Source of the DNA: Crithidia fasciculata
Taxonomy: Eukaryota > Euglenozoa > Kinetoplastea > Trypanosomatida > Trypanosomatidae
NCBI GenBank assembly: GCA_000331325.2
Contig: CM003435.1
Span: 1,353,001-1,417,000 of the forward strand
Length of the DNA: 64,000 bases
Direction: 5' to 3'
Below the pieces are notes generated by a model. The model worked only from the letters and a program-made list of their open reading frames with translations. It was not told the DNA's origin and ran no database searches. This document shows positions 37,515-45,382 of the stretch, piece by piece; positions within the stretch are counted from its first letter, which is position 1, and every line of letters begins with the position of its first letter. Position numbers and translations under genes: made by a program.

Positions 37515-39754
37515 TCGCCTACTGCTGTGCCCCGCAAAGCGTGGTGGAGGAGCTGACGGAGCACCTGGCCCGCGTCATGGACGAGACGACGCCGATCGTG
37601 CCGACTGTCTGCACCCTGAACGACTTGCTGAAGCGCAACTGGCGCAGCGACTTCGACATGGTCGTCTTTGTGGTGGGGCAGAACTCCGAGGCGGAATTCC
37701 CGATGAACGGGTCAGCCTTTGCCCGCGTCTTGCGTCAACGCACCACCCCGTTGGACATGTTTGCCTCCGTGTCCTACACGGTGCTGGCGGTGTCAGACAG
37801 CAACTCGACGCAGTTCTACATGGGGCGTCAGATGGATCGGCGGCTGGAGGAGCTGGGCGGCACCCGTGTGTACGCCCGTGGCGAGGTGGTCGACTCCTTC
37901 CGACTGGAGCGGACGGTGGAGAAGTGGAGCAGCGGCTTGATGAACCTGCTGGTGTCGATGTGCGAGACCGCCAACCACCGCAGCAGCAGTGACGCGGAGA
38001 TGGAGGGGGAGAGCAACGGAGACGCACACACGGCGGGCGGCAGCACCGCGCCGTCCGAGGTGAACGCGGGCCGGCTGCTCCATCGTCTCCGCCGCACCCA
38101 CGACGCAGCCCTCGTGCACGGCGATGAAGGAGCCGGTGCACAGCCCACCACAGCAGCGTTGCGACAGCAGCAGGCTGGGTCGGCGACTGGCGCTTTTCGT
38201 ACGCATGCGGAGTGCGACGACGGCGGCGAGGACCCGCAGAGTCGTCTCTCTCACGACGCCGACGGTGGCCGCAGTCACGGCGGTGGCTCCTCTGCGCAGG
38301 ACTGGCAGACGGAGTCGTCGTTGGTCAACCGCATCGCCTACAGCGCCGACAACGCGGGCGACCGTGTGGACGGGCTCGTTAAGTCGTGGATGCTGCTCAC
38401 CTCGCCGCTGGCGGACCGACCGGTGCTGCAGCTGAACCTTTCGGTGAGTGCCGAGACGCAGTGGACGCCTGGGCAGACGGTGGCGATTTTGCCGTCCAAC
38501 AATGCGGCGGAGGTGGAGGCGCTGTTGCACGTCTTTGGCGTTGCCCATCACGAGCACTTCCATCCCCTCTCGATCACCGGCACGGACGCCTCGAGCTTCC
38601 CAACATCACCGCTGTACAGTGCGGTGGACTTCCCAGTGAGCTGCGGCATGATCCTGCTGCGCTACGTCGATCTCCGCGTCACACGCAGTCACAAGGTCCT
38701 CTTCCAGCTGCTTGAGGCCAACGCGCCGACAGCGGAGGAGCGCGCCGCGGTGCAGAAGTGCCACCAAGACTTGTCAGTGGACCGCACGCCACGCACGCTG
38801 CTGGAGGTGCTCGAGACCTTCCCGCGCTGCGTGCCGCCCTTCCGTCATGTGGTCGAAAACCTTACGCTGCTGCAGCCCCGGCAGTACTCGATTTGCAGCT
38901 CCCACCAGGCCGACGCGACGACGCTGTCGATCTGCTTCAAGTTTGTCGAGAAGGGCCTGTGCACCGGCTGGATGTGCGAGCAGTGCCTCTGGGCCGCAAA
39001 GCTGCCCACCACCGCCATCGCACGCGTCTTCGAGAAGTCTGCCAAGGGTCCCTCAGCGCTGCTTCCAGGCGACGCAGCCGGCGGGGAGCTGGTGGCGGTG
39101 AACACGCTTGTGCTGGCAAAGCGGCGGGTGTTGATTCCCTTTGTCATTCGCCACGCCTCGGAGTTCCGCATGCCGCGCGATCCGCTCATTCCAATGGTGC
39201 TCATCGGCCCTGGCACCGGCATCGCCCCCTTCCGTGCCTTTCTGCAGGAGCGCGAGGCGTGGATGACGCAGCGCCAGCAGCAGTGCGGCTCCACCTGCCC
39301 CAAGAGTCAGCTGTGCGGCTGCCCTTATACTGAGGCTACGCACACGGGCCACGCCATCTGCGGCAGCATCGACCTCTTCCACGGCTGCCAGCGCAGCGAC
39401 ACCGACTTTCTCTACGGCGCAGAGCTGCAGCACTGGGAGGACGACGGCGTGCTGCACTCCATGACAGTCGCCTTTTCGCGGGAGCCGAATGAGGGCGGCT
39501 TCTGGTACGGTGGCTGCTACGTCCAGGACAAGTTGCAGGAGTGTGCGGTGGCGCTCATGGACTTGGTGACGCAGCGCAACGCACACATCTTTGTCTGCGG
39601 CGACGCGGATGGAATGGCGAAGGAGGTGCACGCGACGCTGCTCGAGCTCATCCAGCAGCATCTGTCCTTGTCGAGTGCCGCGGCGGTGGAGTATCTTGAT
39701 CAGATGAGCCGCGATGGCCGGTACCTGCGCGACGTGTGGTCCAGCAGCTTCTAG
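37400..39754 (+). CDS. Multi-flavodoxin diflavin reductase, 3' frame (module 6 and FAD/NADPH domain)
   Basis: Continuation of the preceding gene in another frame; the start given is approximate because coding quality switches inside the linker. It encodes a sixth flavodoxin-like module (LHVMIAYCC, VVFVVGQNSEAEFP, TVLAVSDSN) and then a complete ferredoxin-reductase-type unit. In that unit TPGQTVAILPSN opens the FAD domain, RQYSICS is the FAD-binding RxYS motif, GPGTGIAPFRAFLQER and HIFVCGDADGMAKEV bind NADPH, and GRYLRDVW near the C-terminus is the typical end of the P450-reductase/methionine-synthase-reductase family. Such enzymes take hydride from NADPH, pass it to FAD and then FMN, and reduce a partner protein. 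The first ATG in this frame is at 37511, and it overlaps the stop of the 5' frame as ATGA. Partner unknown. Confidence 0.78.
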   Translation, partial: TATAAAWERLGAGQLEKASNSSAAAVAEHSPLRPLHVMIAYCCAPQSVVEELTEHLARVMDETTPIVPTVCTLNDLLKRNWRSDFDMVVFVVGQNSEAEFPMNGSAFARVLRQRTTPLDMFASVSYTVLAVSDSNSTQFYMGRQMDRRLEELGGTRVYARGEVVDSFRLERTVEKWSSGLMNLLVSMCETANHRSSSDAEMEGESNGDAHTAGGSTAPSEVNAGRLLHRLRRTHDAALVHGDEGAGAQPTTAALRQQQAGSATGAFRTHAECDDGGEDPQSRLSHDADGGRSHGGGSSAQDWQTESSLVNRIAYSADNAGDRVDGLVKSWMLLTSPLADRPVLQLNLSVSAETQWTPGQTVAILPSNNAAEVEALLHVFGVAHHEHFHPLSITGTDASSFPTSPLYSAVDFPVSCGMILLRYVDLRVTRSHKVLFQLLEANAPTAEERAAVQKCHQDLSVDRTPRTLLEVLETFPRCVPPFRHVVENLTLLQPRQYSICSSHQADATTLSICFKFVEKGLCTGWMCEQCLWAAKLPTTAIARVFEKSAKGPSALLPGDAAGGELVAVNTLVLAKRRVLIPFVIRHASEFRMPRDPLIPMVLIGPGTGIAPFRAFLQEREAWMTQRQQQCGSTCPKSQLCGCPYTEATHTGHAICGSIDLFHGCQRSDTDFLYGAELQHWEDDGVLHSMTVAFSREPNEGGFWYGGCYVQDKLQECAVALMDLVTQRNAHIFVCGDADGMAKEVHATLLELIQQHLSLSSAAAVEYLDQMSRDGRYLRDVWSSSF

Positions 39755-40271
39755 TAGCTGTGGTAGCGGCGGGCGCTTACGTCGGGTTCCGTTGCTGGTA
39801 CCACAGCAAGCCTTGCAAGAAAAAAAAGGTGTGGAAAAGAGAGAGAGAGTGTATTCTGTGGTGTGGTGAAGGAGGGTAACATCCTTCCCATCGACAGCAT
39901 CTCTTGAGTCTTCAGTCTAACGAATCGTGCTTTTTTTTTTTTTATTCTTTTCCCAGTCCGCATTCTGCGTAGCTTTGCTTTTTTTTCCTCTCTTCTTCTA
40001 TCAGAGTCAAGAAAACGAAAATGATGCATTAGAGAGAAAAGGGTCTTTTGTCTCCGTCGCTGCGTACTGAGTGGCAGTGCGGTGTGCCGCGGCTCATTCC
40101 TAATTCACTGCCTCCACAATGCTACCTCTTATTCTGCTCCTATCCACTGACGACCGACTATCCCTCGTTTGCCTTTCCCTTTTTTTCTCTTTTTTTTTCT
40201 GATTTACAGATGCTTCGCCATTCCGCACAACACCAGCCCATCGACTCTTTCCCCGGCTCTTCGCTACGCCC
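39755..40271. other. Intergenic region with leader acceptor and uORF, no gene seen
   Basis: Spacer of 517 bases. It ends with a strong pyrimidine tract and acceptor (40150-40209) and a short upstream reading frame (40210-40281), both listed separately. Nothing else gene-like. Confidence 0.65.
40150..40209 (+). promoter_or_regulatory. Strong putative trans-splice acceptor of TBC1D31 homologue
   Basis: T/C-rich tract with runs of seven to nine T, followed by the first AG at 40208-40209 in the context TTTACAG, 62 bases before the main ATG at 40272. Confidence 0.7.
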
Positions 40272-40281
40272 ATGTCCGTAG
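40210..40281 (+). other. Upstream ORF overlapping the TBC1D31 start
   Basis: An ATG directly follows the predicted splice acceptor and opens a 23-codon frame ending in TAG at 40279-40281. It is in a different phase from the main ORF and overlaps its ATG (40272). If the acceptor at 40209 is used, ribosomes meet this ATG first, which could depress translation. A downstream AG (near 40233) would remove it. Confidence 0.5.
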
Positions 40282-43232
40282 CAGTTTTAAACAGCACCGT
40301 CCTCTCTCCTCTCTGGCGCGCAGGCGAGGCAGATGGCGCACCAGCGTCCGTGCCAGTGTCAGAAGACGGTGTCTTTCTCTCCTTTCAATTGCAGGGTAGT
40401 GGGCGAGGCCCTCATAGCATCAGCAACGCTGCCAGCAACAACGCTAACATTACAACAGCAGCCACCACGGATCACGAGGCTGTCACCTTTGTCGCCTTTC
40501 ACCCGGTAGACGAGACGTGCTTCGTCTTCGGCACCGAGTCTGGCAGAGCCTACGGCGTCTCTCTGCAGGACAACAAATTGTTTTTGCTTGCGAATCTCGG
40601 CAGCGGCGGCGGTGGTGCGCTGCGGTGCGGCATCTTCTGCCCTGGGTACTTGACAAGTCCCATCGTTGTCGTCGTGAAGGCACCGCACCGCCTAGTGTTT
40701 GTCGACTGGCAGCGGGGAACGGTGGTGCAGGAGGTGGCCCACACGGCGCACACGCAGCCTATTCTCCGCCTTCTCACCGGTCCGTCTACCGACTCGCTGA
40801 TCTGCGCCGTCAGCGCGGATGCGTTCTCGTGCTGGGAGCCGGTGACGAACGCCACTGCGGCGGCGGCGCCAGCAGAGCCTCAAGTGTCTGAGAACAGCCC
40901 TTCCGGTGCTGGAGGACGGAGCAGCAGACAGCACGGCGGAGCTGCAGAAGCGACGGCCGCAGCTCTTCCGTCAACAGGCGCTGTCGATGCGAAGGGAGGA
41001 GAGGAGAAGTTGCCCACAGCTCCTCGCTACATCTGCACCAGCAATGCCGAGCCCACGCAGCGCACCCGCGGATCTGTGTTGGGCCACGCTTCTGTTCCGA
41101 TGCACGGCAGCAAAGGCCCTCACCGCTTCCTCAGCCTCCACGTGATTGAACCAACGCTGCTGCTCTCGGTGGAGTCGAACAACATCCTCTCGCTATGGTC
41201 CCGGACGCAGGGGAGCGGCGGCCATGCCGGCTCGCTGGACTCTGGCGTTCTGGAAAACGCGGCTTCGGGTGCTGCTGCACGCACTGCCTCCCGTGTGCAA
41301 TTACTTGACAGTGTCACGGCACCCCCGACGCTGCGGGTGCGGTGCTCTGCGCAGTGCGGTGAGCTGATTGCGCTTGGTGCCGATGCCGTGGCCACCTCGA
41401 AACGCGGCCCGGTAGTGGAGCCGGTCGTTGCTTTCGTGCACACACGCACGTTGGCCGGCACGGGTGTGGTGCGACTTCCCACTTCAGGAGCAAGCACTAG
41501 TGGCGCCATGCACGTCGTGGCAACGAACTCTGCACGGACGACGCCGACAGTGGTGAGTGTCAGTGCGCTGCACTCCGACCTCGTGGCGTGTCTTCTTAGC
41601 ACCGGCACCTTACACGTCGTCTTGGCCAGCACCTACCACCTCGTCTTCACCATTCAGCCACCTGCCACAGCAACACCACCGTCAACAGCAGACGCTGCGC
41701 GGTGGTCCTTTGCGCCATCTGGGCCGACATTCGGGGCTATGTTCCGCAACCGGACACTGGCGCTGCTGCACCTGCCCACAGCACGCAAAGAGGCTGCGTC
41801 GGCGAGTGCCACAAGAGGTGACGTAGCGTCTGCTCCGCTGCTGCGGAATGGAGACACGCGTGGTGATGTCCGCCGAGGCAGCCCGGTAAAAGCCGGTGGT
41901 ATCGTGCGGCCATCTGTGCAGCGCTCATCCGCTCCTCTTCCTCCTGTGACCCTTGCTCTGCCTTTCCTGCGTCACCCACGCTCCTCCAAGCCGTCCATTG
42001 CCGGGACCGCAGCTTTCCTTGAGGATGGCGCGGCTGCTTCTCCTTCTCTTCAGCACCAGCAAAAATTCGAGGCAGAGCTGCCGGCTGCCGCCCAGGAGGT
42101 TCTCGCCGTCTGCCGCGCACCGATTCCGGTGCCAAAGAGAGGCTTCCCCTCGCAGTGGGTGGACGTGAACCTCGTGGACATGCGCTTCTCCGACACCGAC
42201 GGCATTCACGCCGGAGAGGACACGGTTGAGAAAGCAGAAGACACGAGCAGCGCACCATCCACCTCTGCCACGCGAGCGCTGTCGGAGCAGGCGCTGTGGT
42301 CCGAGGCGAAATTCTGTGACACGCTCTCAGCGGTCTCTTGCCAGTACAACCTCGAGCAGCTGCGGGCCCACCTTGTCAAGTTCGGCGTCTTTCCGCACAC
42401 TTTTCGCCGCTTCACGTGGCGCTTCCTTGCTGGACTGCCCTCGAGGGCAAGAACAGCGTCACAGTTTGCGGCGGTGGCGCGCCGTCCACGGCACGTCGCG
42501 GTGGAGCAGCTCATGCGTCCCTTTCCCTTGCCGCACAACGCGACGCGACAGGCGGTGGAGGAGGCGCTGTCCTGTCTCTGCTGGGCCGCACCGGTGCTGA
42601 CACTGGCCTTCTACCTGCCTGTCTTGGTTTACCCGCTGGTGATGCTCTACCGCGAGGACGTGCAGACCGTCGTAGAAGTCGCCCTTGTCTTCTTTGAGAA
42701 CTGGGGACGCGAGTTCTTTGTGTGCCACCCCCGCGGGCCGCTGTCGGTGCTGACTGCAATGGAGCGCGAGCTCGGCAGGCTCGACGCGGCGCTGAGCCAG
42801 CACCTCGTCGCTGTCGGCGCCACGGTAGACGTGTGGGGGTGGGAGCTGATGACCACCTTCTACACCGATGTGCTGACGGGGGCGGAGTGGCTGCAGGTGA
42901 TGGACCACGCCTTTGCCACGGCGCCGCTGTGGCTCTACGCTTTCCACCTGTCGCTGCTGCGTACACGGCTTCGTGCGCCGTTGATGGCAGCCGTGAGCGC
43001 CGGACGAGGTGCGAGGTGTGTTGAGTCACGCCGGGAGTCCCGCCGGCACGCCTACCGCGGCAGCAACGACCACTTCCTTAAAGGTGGTCATCGAAGAGGC
43101 CTATCGGCTCCACGGCGAGGTGGCGAAACGCGTGGAGAGTGGCGGTGGCGAGACGGCAGAGCTCGCCGGCTACACACACTTTCGTACCCTTTCGCCACGC
43201 TTCGAGTACACGTCGGAGAATCTTCCCCATGA
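40272..43232 (+). CDS. TBC1D31 (WDR67) homologue, 5' frame: WD-like and TBC domains
   Basis: This frame encodes about 936 good residues before a frame change near 43077. The N-terminal half is a degenerate WD40-like propeller (VTFVAFHPVDETCFVFGTESGRAYGV and further blades) with Ser/Ala-rich inserts. Residues about 690-915 form a TBC-type domain matching TBC1D31: LRAHLVKFGVFPHTFRRFTW, LTLAFYLPVLVYPLVMLY, WGREFFVCHPRGPLSVL, VWGWELMTTFYTDVLTGAEW. As in TBC1D31, the catalytic IxxDxxR motif is not evident, so it is probably not an active Rab GAP. Animal TBC1D31 works at centriolar satellites in cilium formation; a flagellar basal-body role here is an inference. After 43077 the frame reads Arg/Gly-rich nonsense to 43232, while homology continues in the next entry. 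Confidence 0.8.
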   Translation: MSVAVLNSTVLSPLWRAGEADGAPASVPVSEDGVFLSFQLQGSGRGPHSISNAASNNANITTAATTDHEAVTFVAFHPVDETCFVFGTESGRAYGVSLQDNKLFLLANLGSGGGGALRCGIFCPGYLTSPIVVVVKAPHRLVFVDWQRGTVVQEVAHTAHTQPILRLLTGPSTDSLICAVSADAFSCWEPVTNATAAAAPAEPQVSENSPSGAGGRSSRQHGGAAEATAAALPSTGAVDAKGGEEKLPTAPRYICTSNAEPTQRTRGSVLGHASVPMHGSKGPHRFLSLHVIEPTLLLSVESNNILSLWSRTQGSGGHAGSLDSGVLENAASGAAARTASRVQLLDSVTAPPTLRVRCSAQCGELIALGADAVATSKRGPVVEPVVAFVHTRTLAGTGVVRLPTSGASTSGAMHVVATNSARTTPTVVSVSALHSDLVACLLSTGTLHVVLASTYHLVFTIQPPATATPPSTADAARWSFAPSGPTFGAMFRNRTLALLHLPTARKEAASASATRGDVASAPLLRNGDTRGDVRRGSPVKAGGIVRPSVQRSSAPLPPVTLALPFLRHPRSSKPSIAGTAAFLEDGAAASPSLQHQQKFEAELPAAAQEVLAVCRAPIPVPKRGFPSQWVDVNLVDMRFSDTDGIHAGEDTVEKAEDTSSAPSTSATRALSEQALWSEAKFCDTLSAVSCQYNLEQLRAHLVKFGVFPHTFRRFTWRFLAGLPSRARTASQFAAVARRPRHVAVEQLMRPFPLPHNATRQAVEEALSCLCWAAPVLTLAFYLPVLVYPLVMLYREDVQTVVEVALVFFENWGREFFVCHPRGPLSVLTAMERELGRLDAALSQHLVAVGATVDVWGWELMTTFYTDVLTGAEWLQVMDHAFATAPLWLYAFHLSLLRTRLRAPLMAAVSAGRGARCVESRRESRRHAYRGSNDHFLKGGHRRGLSAPRRGGETRGEWRWRDGRARRLHTLSYPFATLRVHVGESSP

Positions 43233-44856
43233 CCCGGTGATCTTCGCTGAGAAGATGCGCGAGCTGGCTCTTGTGCAGCGCCGGCGTGACGAGGAAGTCG
43301 CAGCGACGAAGCGCTACACCGCCCTCCGCACGGAGGCTGCGGCGGCAGCAGCGAAAGAGGCGACCTTTCTCCAGCAGCAGCGCGCGCGTGCGGCTGCCAC
43401 CTTCGACGCCTCTGCCGCGGCGTGGCAGGTGCAGGTGGCTTTGGAGAAAGGCAGACAGGAGCAAGAGGCGCAGGAGCAGCAGCTGCGGTGGGAGGCAGTG
43501 CAGCGCCGCACCCGCAACGCCGCGGCACTGGCGTCCCTCCACACGGAGATGAGGACGGTGGAGTCGCAGCTGCGGCATGACATGGTGGACCGCCACATGG
43601 AGCAGCTGAAGTGGGGCTTGGCGGCGCACCTGACGGAGGAGGAGCTGGCGCGGCTGCAGCAGAGCGCCGAGGTGGAGGTGGAGCGTGCGGTGCGGTGCAT
43701 TGACCACGATGTTGCGGTGCAGGCAGACACGTTGGCGCGCTTCCACGATGAACCGGTGCTGCAGATCGAGCGTCCTGGAGTGGATGGTGCGGAGAGCGCG
43801 ACGGAGGAGAGAGACATAGAGGACACCATAGGTGACGAGCCCGTGGAGGAGCAGACGGTGACGGCGCCTGACGATCTTCACGATGGTGCTGCGGACTCGA
43901 GAACAAACCGCGGACACGACAGTGAGGGCGGTGGCGACGCACAGGTCGAAGTGCTGGCGCCTGCTGGAGCTGCGACTATGAGGAGCTCAAAGGATGACGA
44001 GTCGGAAGCACGCGTCTCGCGTCACCCTGCAGCTGCTCCAACGAGCTCACACCAAACGAATTCTACCGCGACTGCAACCTCCTCCAAATCAGCCTATCAT
44101 GATCCGCCGGTAGAGGCTTCTCTTAACGGCCGCGTCTCAAAGGCTGTTGGCAGCGAAGGAGACGCTGCTGCTGGTGTTCCTGCTGTACACGCTGCTCCTT
44201 CTGAAGAAGCCAACGATGGCGCTCATGGTGGTGAGGCAGACACCACAACACTCTCTGCCAACACCCAACGCTACGCCTCTCCGGGCAGAGAGGGCAGCGC
44301 GTCAGCGCAACAGCAGCCTCGCGTCCACGCTGTGGCGCGGCACCACCGGCCACCTCCGCGTCGTCACGGTTTGCTCGGATCTGAAACAGCGAACACGACG
44401 ACCAGCACCAGCAGCAGGACGAGTTGCGCGAAGACGGCGCCAAGTGCCACACTGCAGAGCTTCGTTGAGCTGCGCAATCGTGTATTGCAGCGCCTACAGC
44501 CGGCAAACGAGCACGTCGGCAGCAACGCCATGCAGCGGCCACACAAAGCTCCCGGCTCCTCTTGTTTTCCCAGTAGTAGTGACACCGCCGAGAGGGACGC
44601 GCACACGTCGACATCGTACACCACTTCGTACACCACGACTTCATCTGCCACGGGGGCCGAACGGTCCCATTGTCACGAGAGGACGCCGCACAGCACAGCC
44701 ACCGCTACCACCACTACGTCGTCTGCCTTGTGGAGTAGGAGCTACAGCACGTCGTACTCGTGCCCTTCTTCCTCCTACTATGACTACTACGGTACCGGAC
44801 GGACAACGACGAGCAGTGCGACCTCCAGCTCGCATCCTCACACCACCACTCCGTGA
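43078..44856 (+). CDS. TBC1D31 (WDR67) homologue, 3' frame: coiled coil and Ser/Thr/Tyr tail
   Basis: Continuation of the preceding gene shifted by one base. The first codons (LKVVIEEAYRLHGE) match the point in TBC1D31 just after the TBC domain, where the human protein has a similar VIREAYRL. The next stretch (LSPRFEYTSENL, MRELALVQRRRDEE) fits the conserved TBC1D31 segment leading into its coiled coil. Here that coiled coil is Glu/Gln/Ala/Arg-rich over about 150 residues (to about 43740). The remaining 370 residues are disordered and end in an unusual Ser/Thr/Tyr-rich tail (about 44600-44856). The first ATG in this frame is only at 43255, inside conserved sequence, so an independent start is unlikely. 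The boundary given is approximate. Confidence 0.75.
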   Translation, partial: LKVVIEEAYRLHGEVAKRVESGGGETAELAGYTHFRTLSPRFEYTSENLPHDPVIFAEKMRELALVQRRRDEEVAATKRYTALRTEAAAAAAKEATFLQQQRARAAATFDASAAAWQVQVALEKGRQEQEAQEQQLRWEAVQRRTRNAAALASLHTEMRTVESQLRHDMVDRHMEQLKWGLAAHLTEEELARLQQSAEVEVERAVRCIDHDVAVQADTLARFHDEPVLQIERPGVDGAESATEERDIEDTIGDEPVEEQTVTAPDDLHDGAADSRTNRGHDSEGGGDAQVEVLAPAGAATMRSSKDDESEARVSRHPAAAPTSSHQTNSTATATSSKSAYHDPPVEASLNGRVSKAVGSEGDAAAGVPAVHAAPSEEANDGAHGGEADTTTLSANTQRYASPGREGSASAQQQPRVHAVARHHRPPPRRHGLLGSETANTTTSTSSRTSCAKTAPSATLQSFVELRNRVLQRLQPANEHVGSNAMQRPHKAPGSSCFPSSSDTAERDAHTSTSYTTSYTTTSSATGAERSHCHERTPHSTATATTTTSSALWSRSYSTSYSCPSSSYYDYYGTGRTTTSSATSSSHPHTTTP

Positions 44857-45382
44857 AGTCGTGAGCCAAACTGGGTAAGAGGAGGAGGGCGAACAACAAT
44901 AACATAGAAAGAGGGAAAAGCAGTCACCTTCTGGCGATGTGTCTCTCTTATGCTAAAATAGATTATGCAGGCAACCTGTTTTTTTTTTGCTATTGTGTTC
45001 TCTGTTTTGGCTGCTCTAGATTAGATTGACATGGATGTGCGAACACCAACAATTCTCTACCACGTCTTGCGCCCATGAAGGCACGACGTGCATTCGTCTT
45101 GCAGTACTGCGCCGGGGCAAGAGAAGAAAAAACCGCAAAATAAAAACCAAGATTGGCTTCTCCAACAGTCTTTGCGTTGTAAAGCCAACAAACAAAAAGA
45201 AGTTGTCGGTACATACCCGTTTCACGCTTGGCTCTTCGAGGCGGAGTCGCTGTAGGTATTTCTCTTCATTTTCTTTGTATAACCGAAGATGTACGTCACG
45301 CATCTGAGGCAGCAACAATACCCCCTCTTTTCTCACTTTTCTCTTTTTTTTTCTCCTCTCCTGTCACGCAGCGCATCAAACC
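44857..45382. other. Intergenic region with leader acceptor, no gene seen
   Basis: Spacer of 526 bases without a coding frame of gene quality. It ends in a strong pyrimidine tract and AG listed separately. Confidence 0.65.
45320..45371 (+). promoter_or_regulatory. Strong putative trans-splice acceptor of the CH-domain gene
   Basis: TC-rich tract with a nine-T run, then the first AG at 45370-45371 in CACGCAG. The 5' UTR would be 11 bases before the ATG at 45383. Confidence 0.7.

Noticed and set aside
43077-43085. Programmed +1 frameshifting in the TBC1D31 homologue
   Set aside because: The CTT-A likeness to yeast sites is slight, no stimulatory structure is obvious, and a neighbouring gene also has an indel, so error or mutation is the better default.
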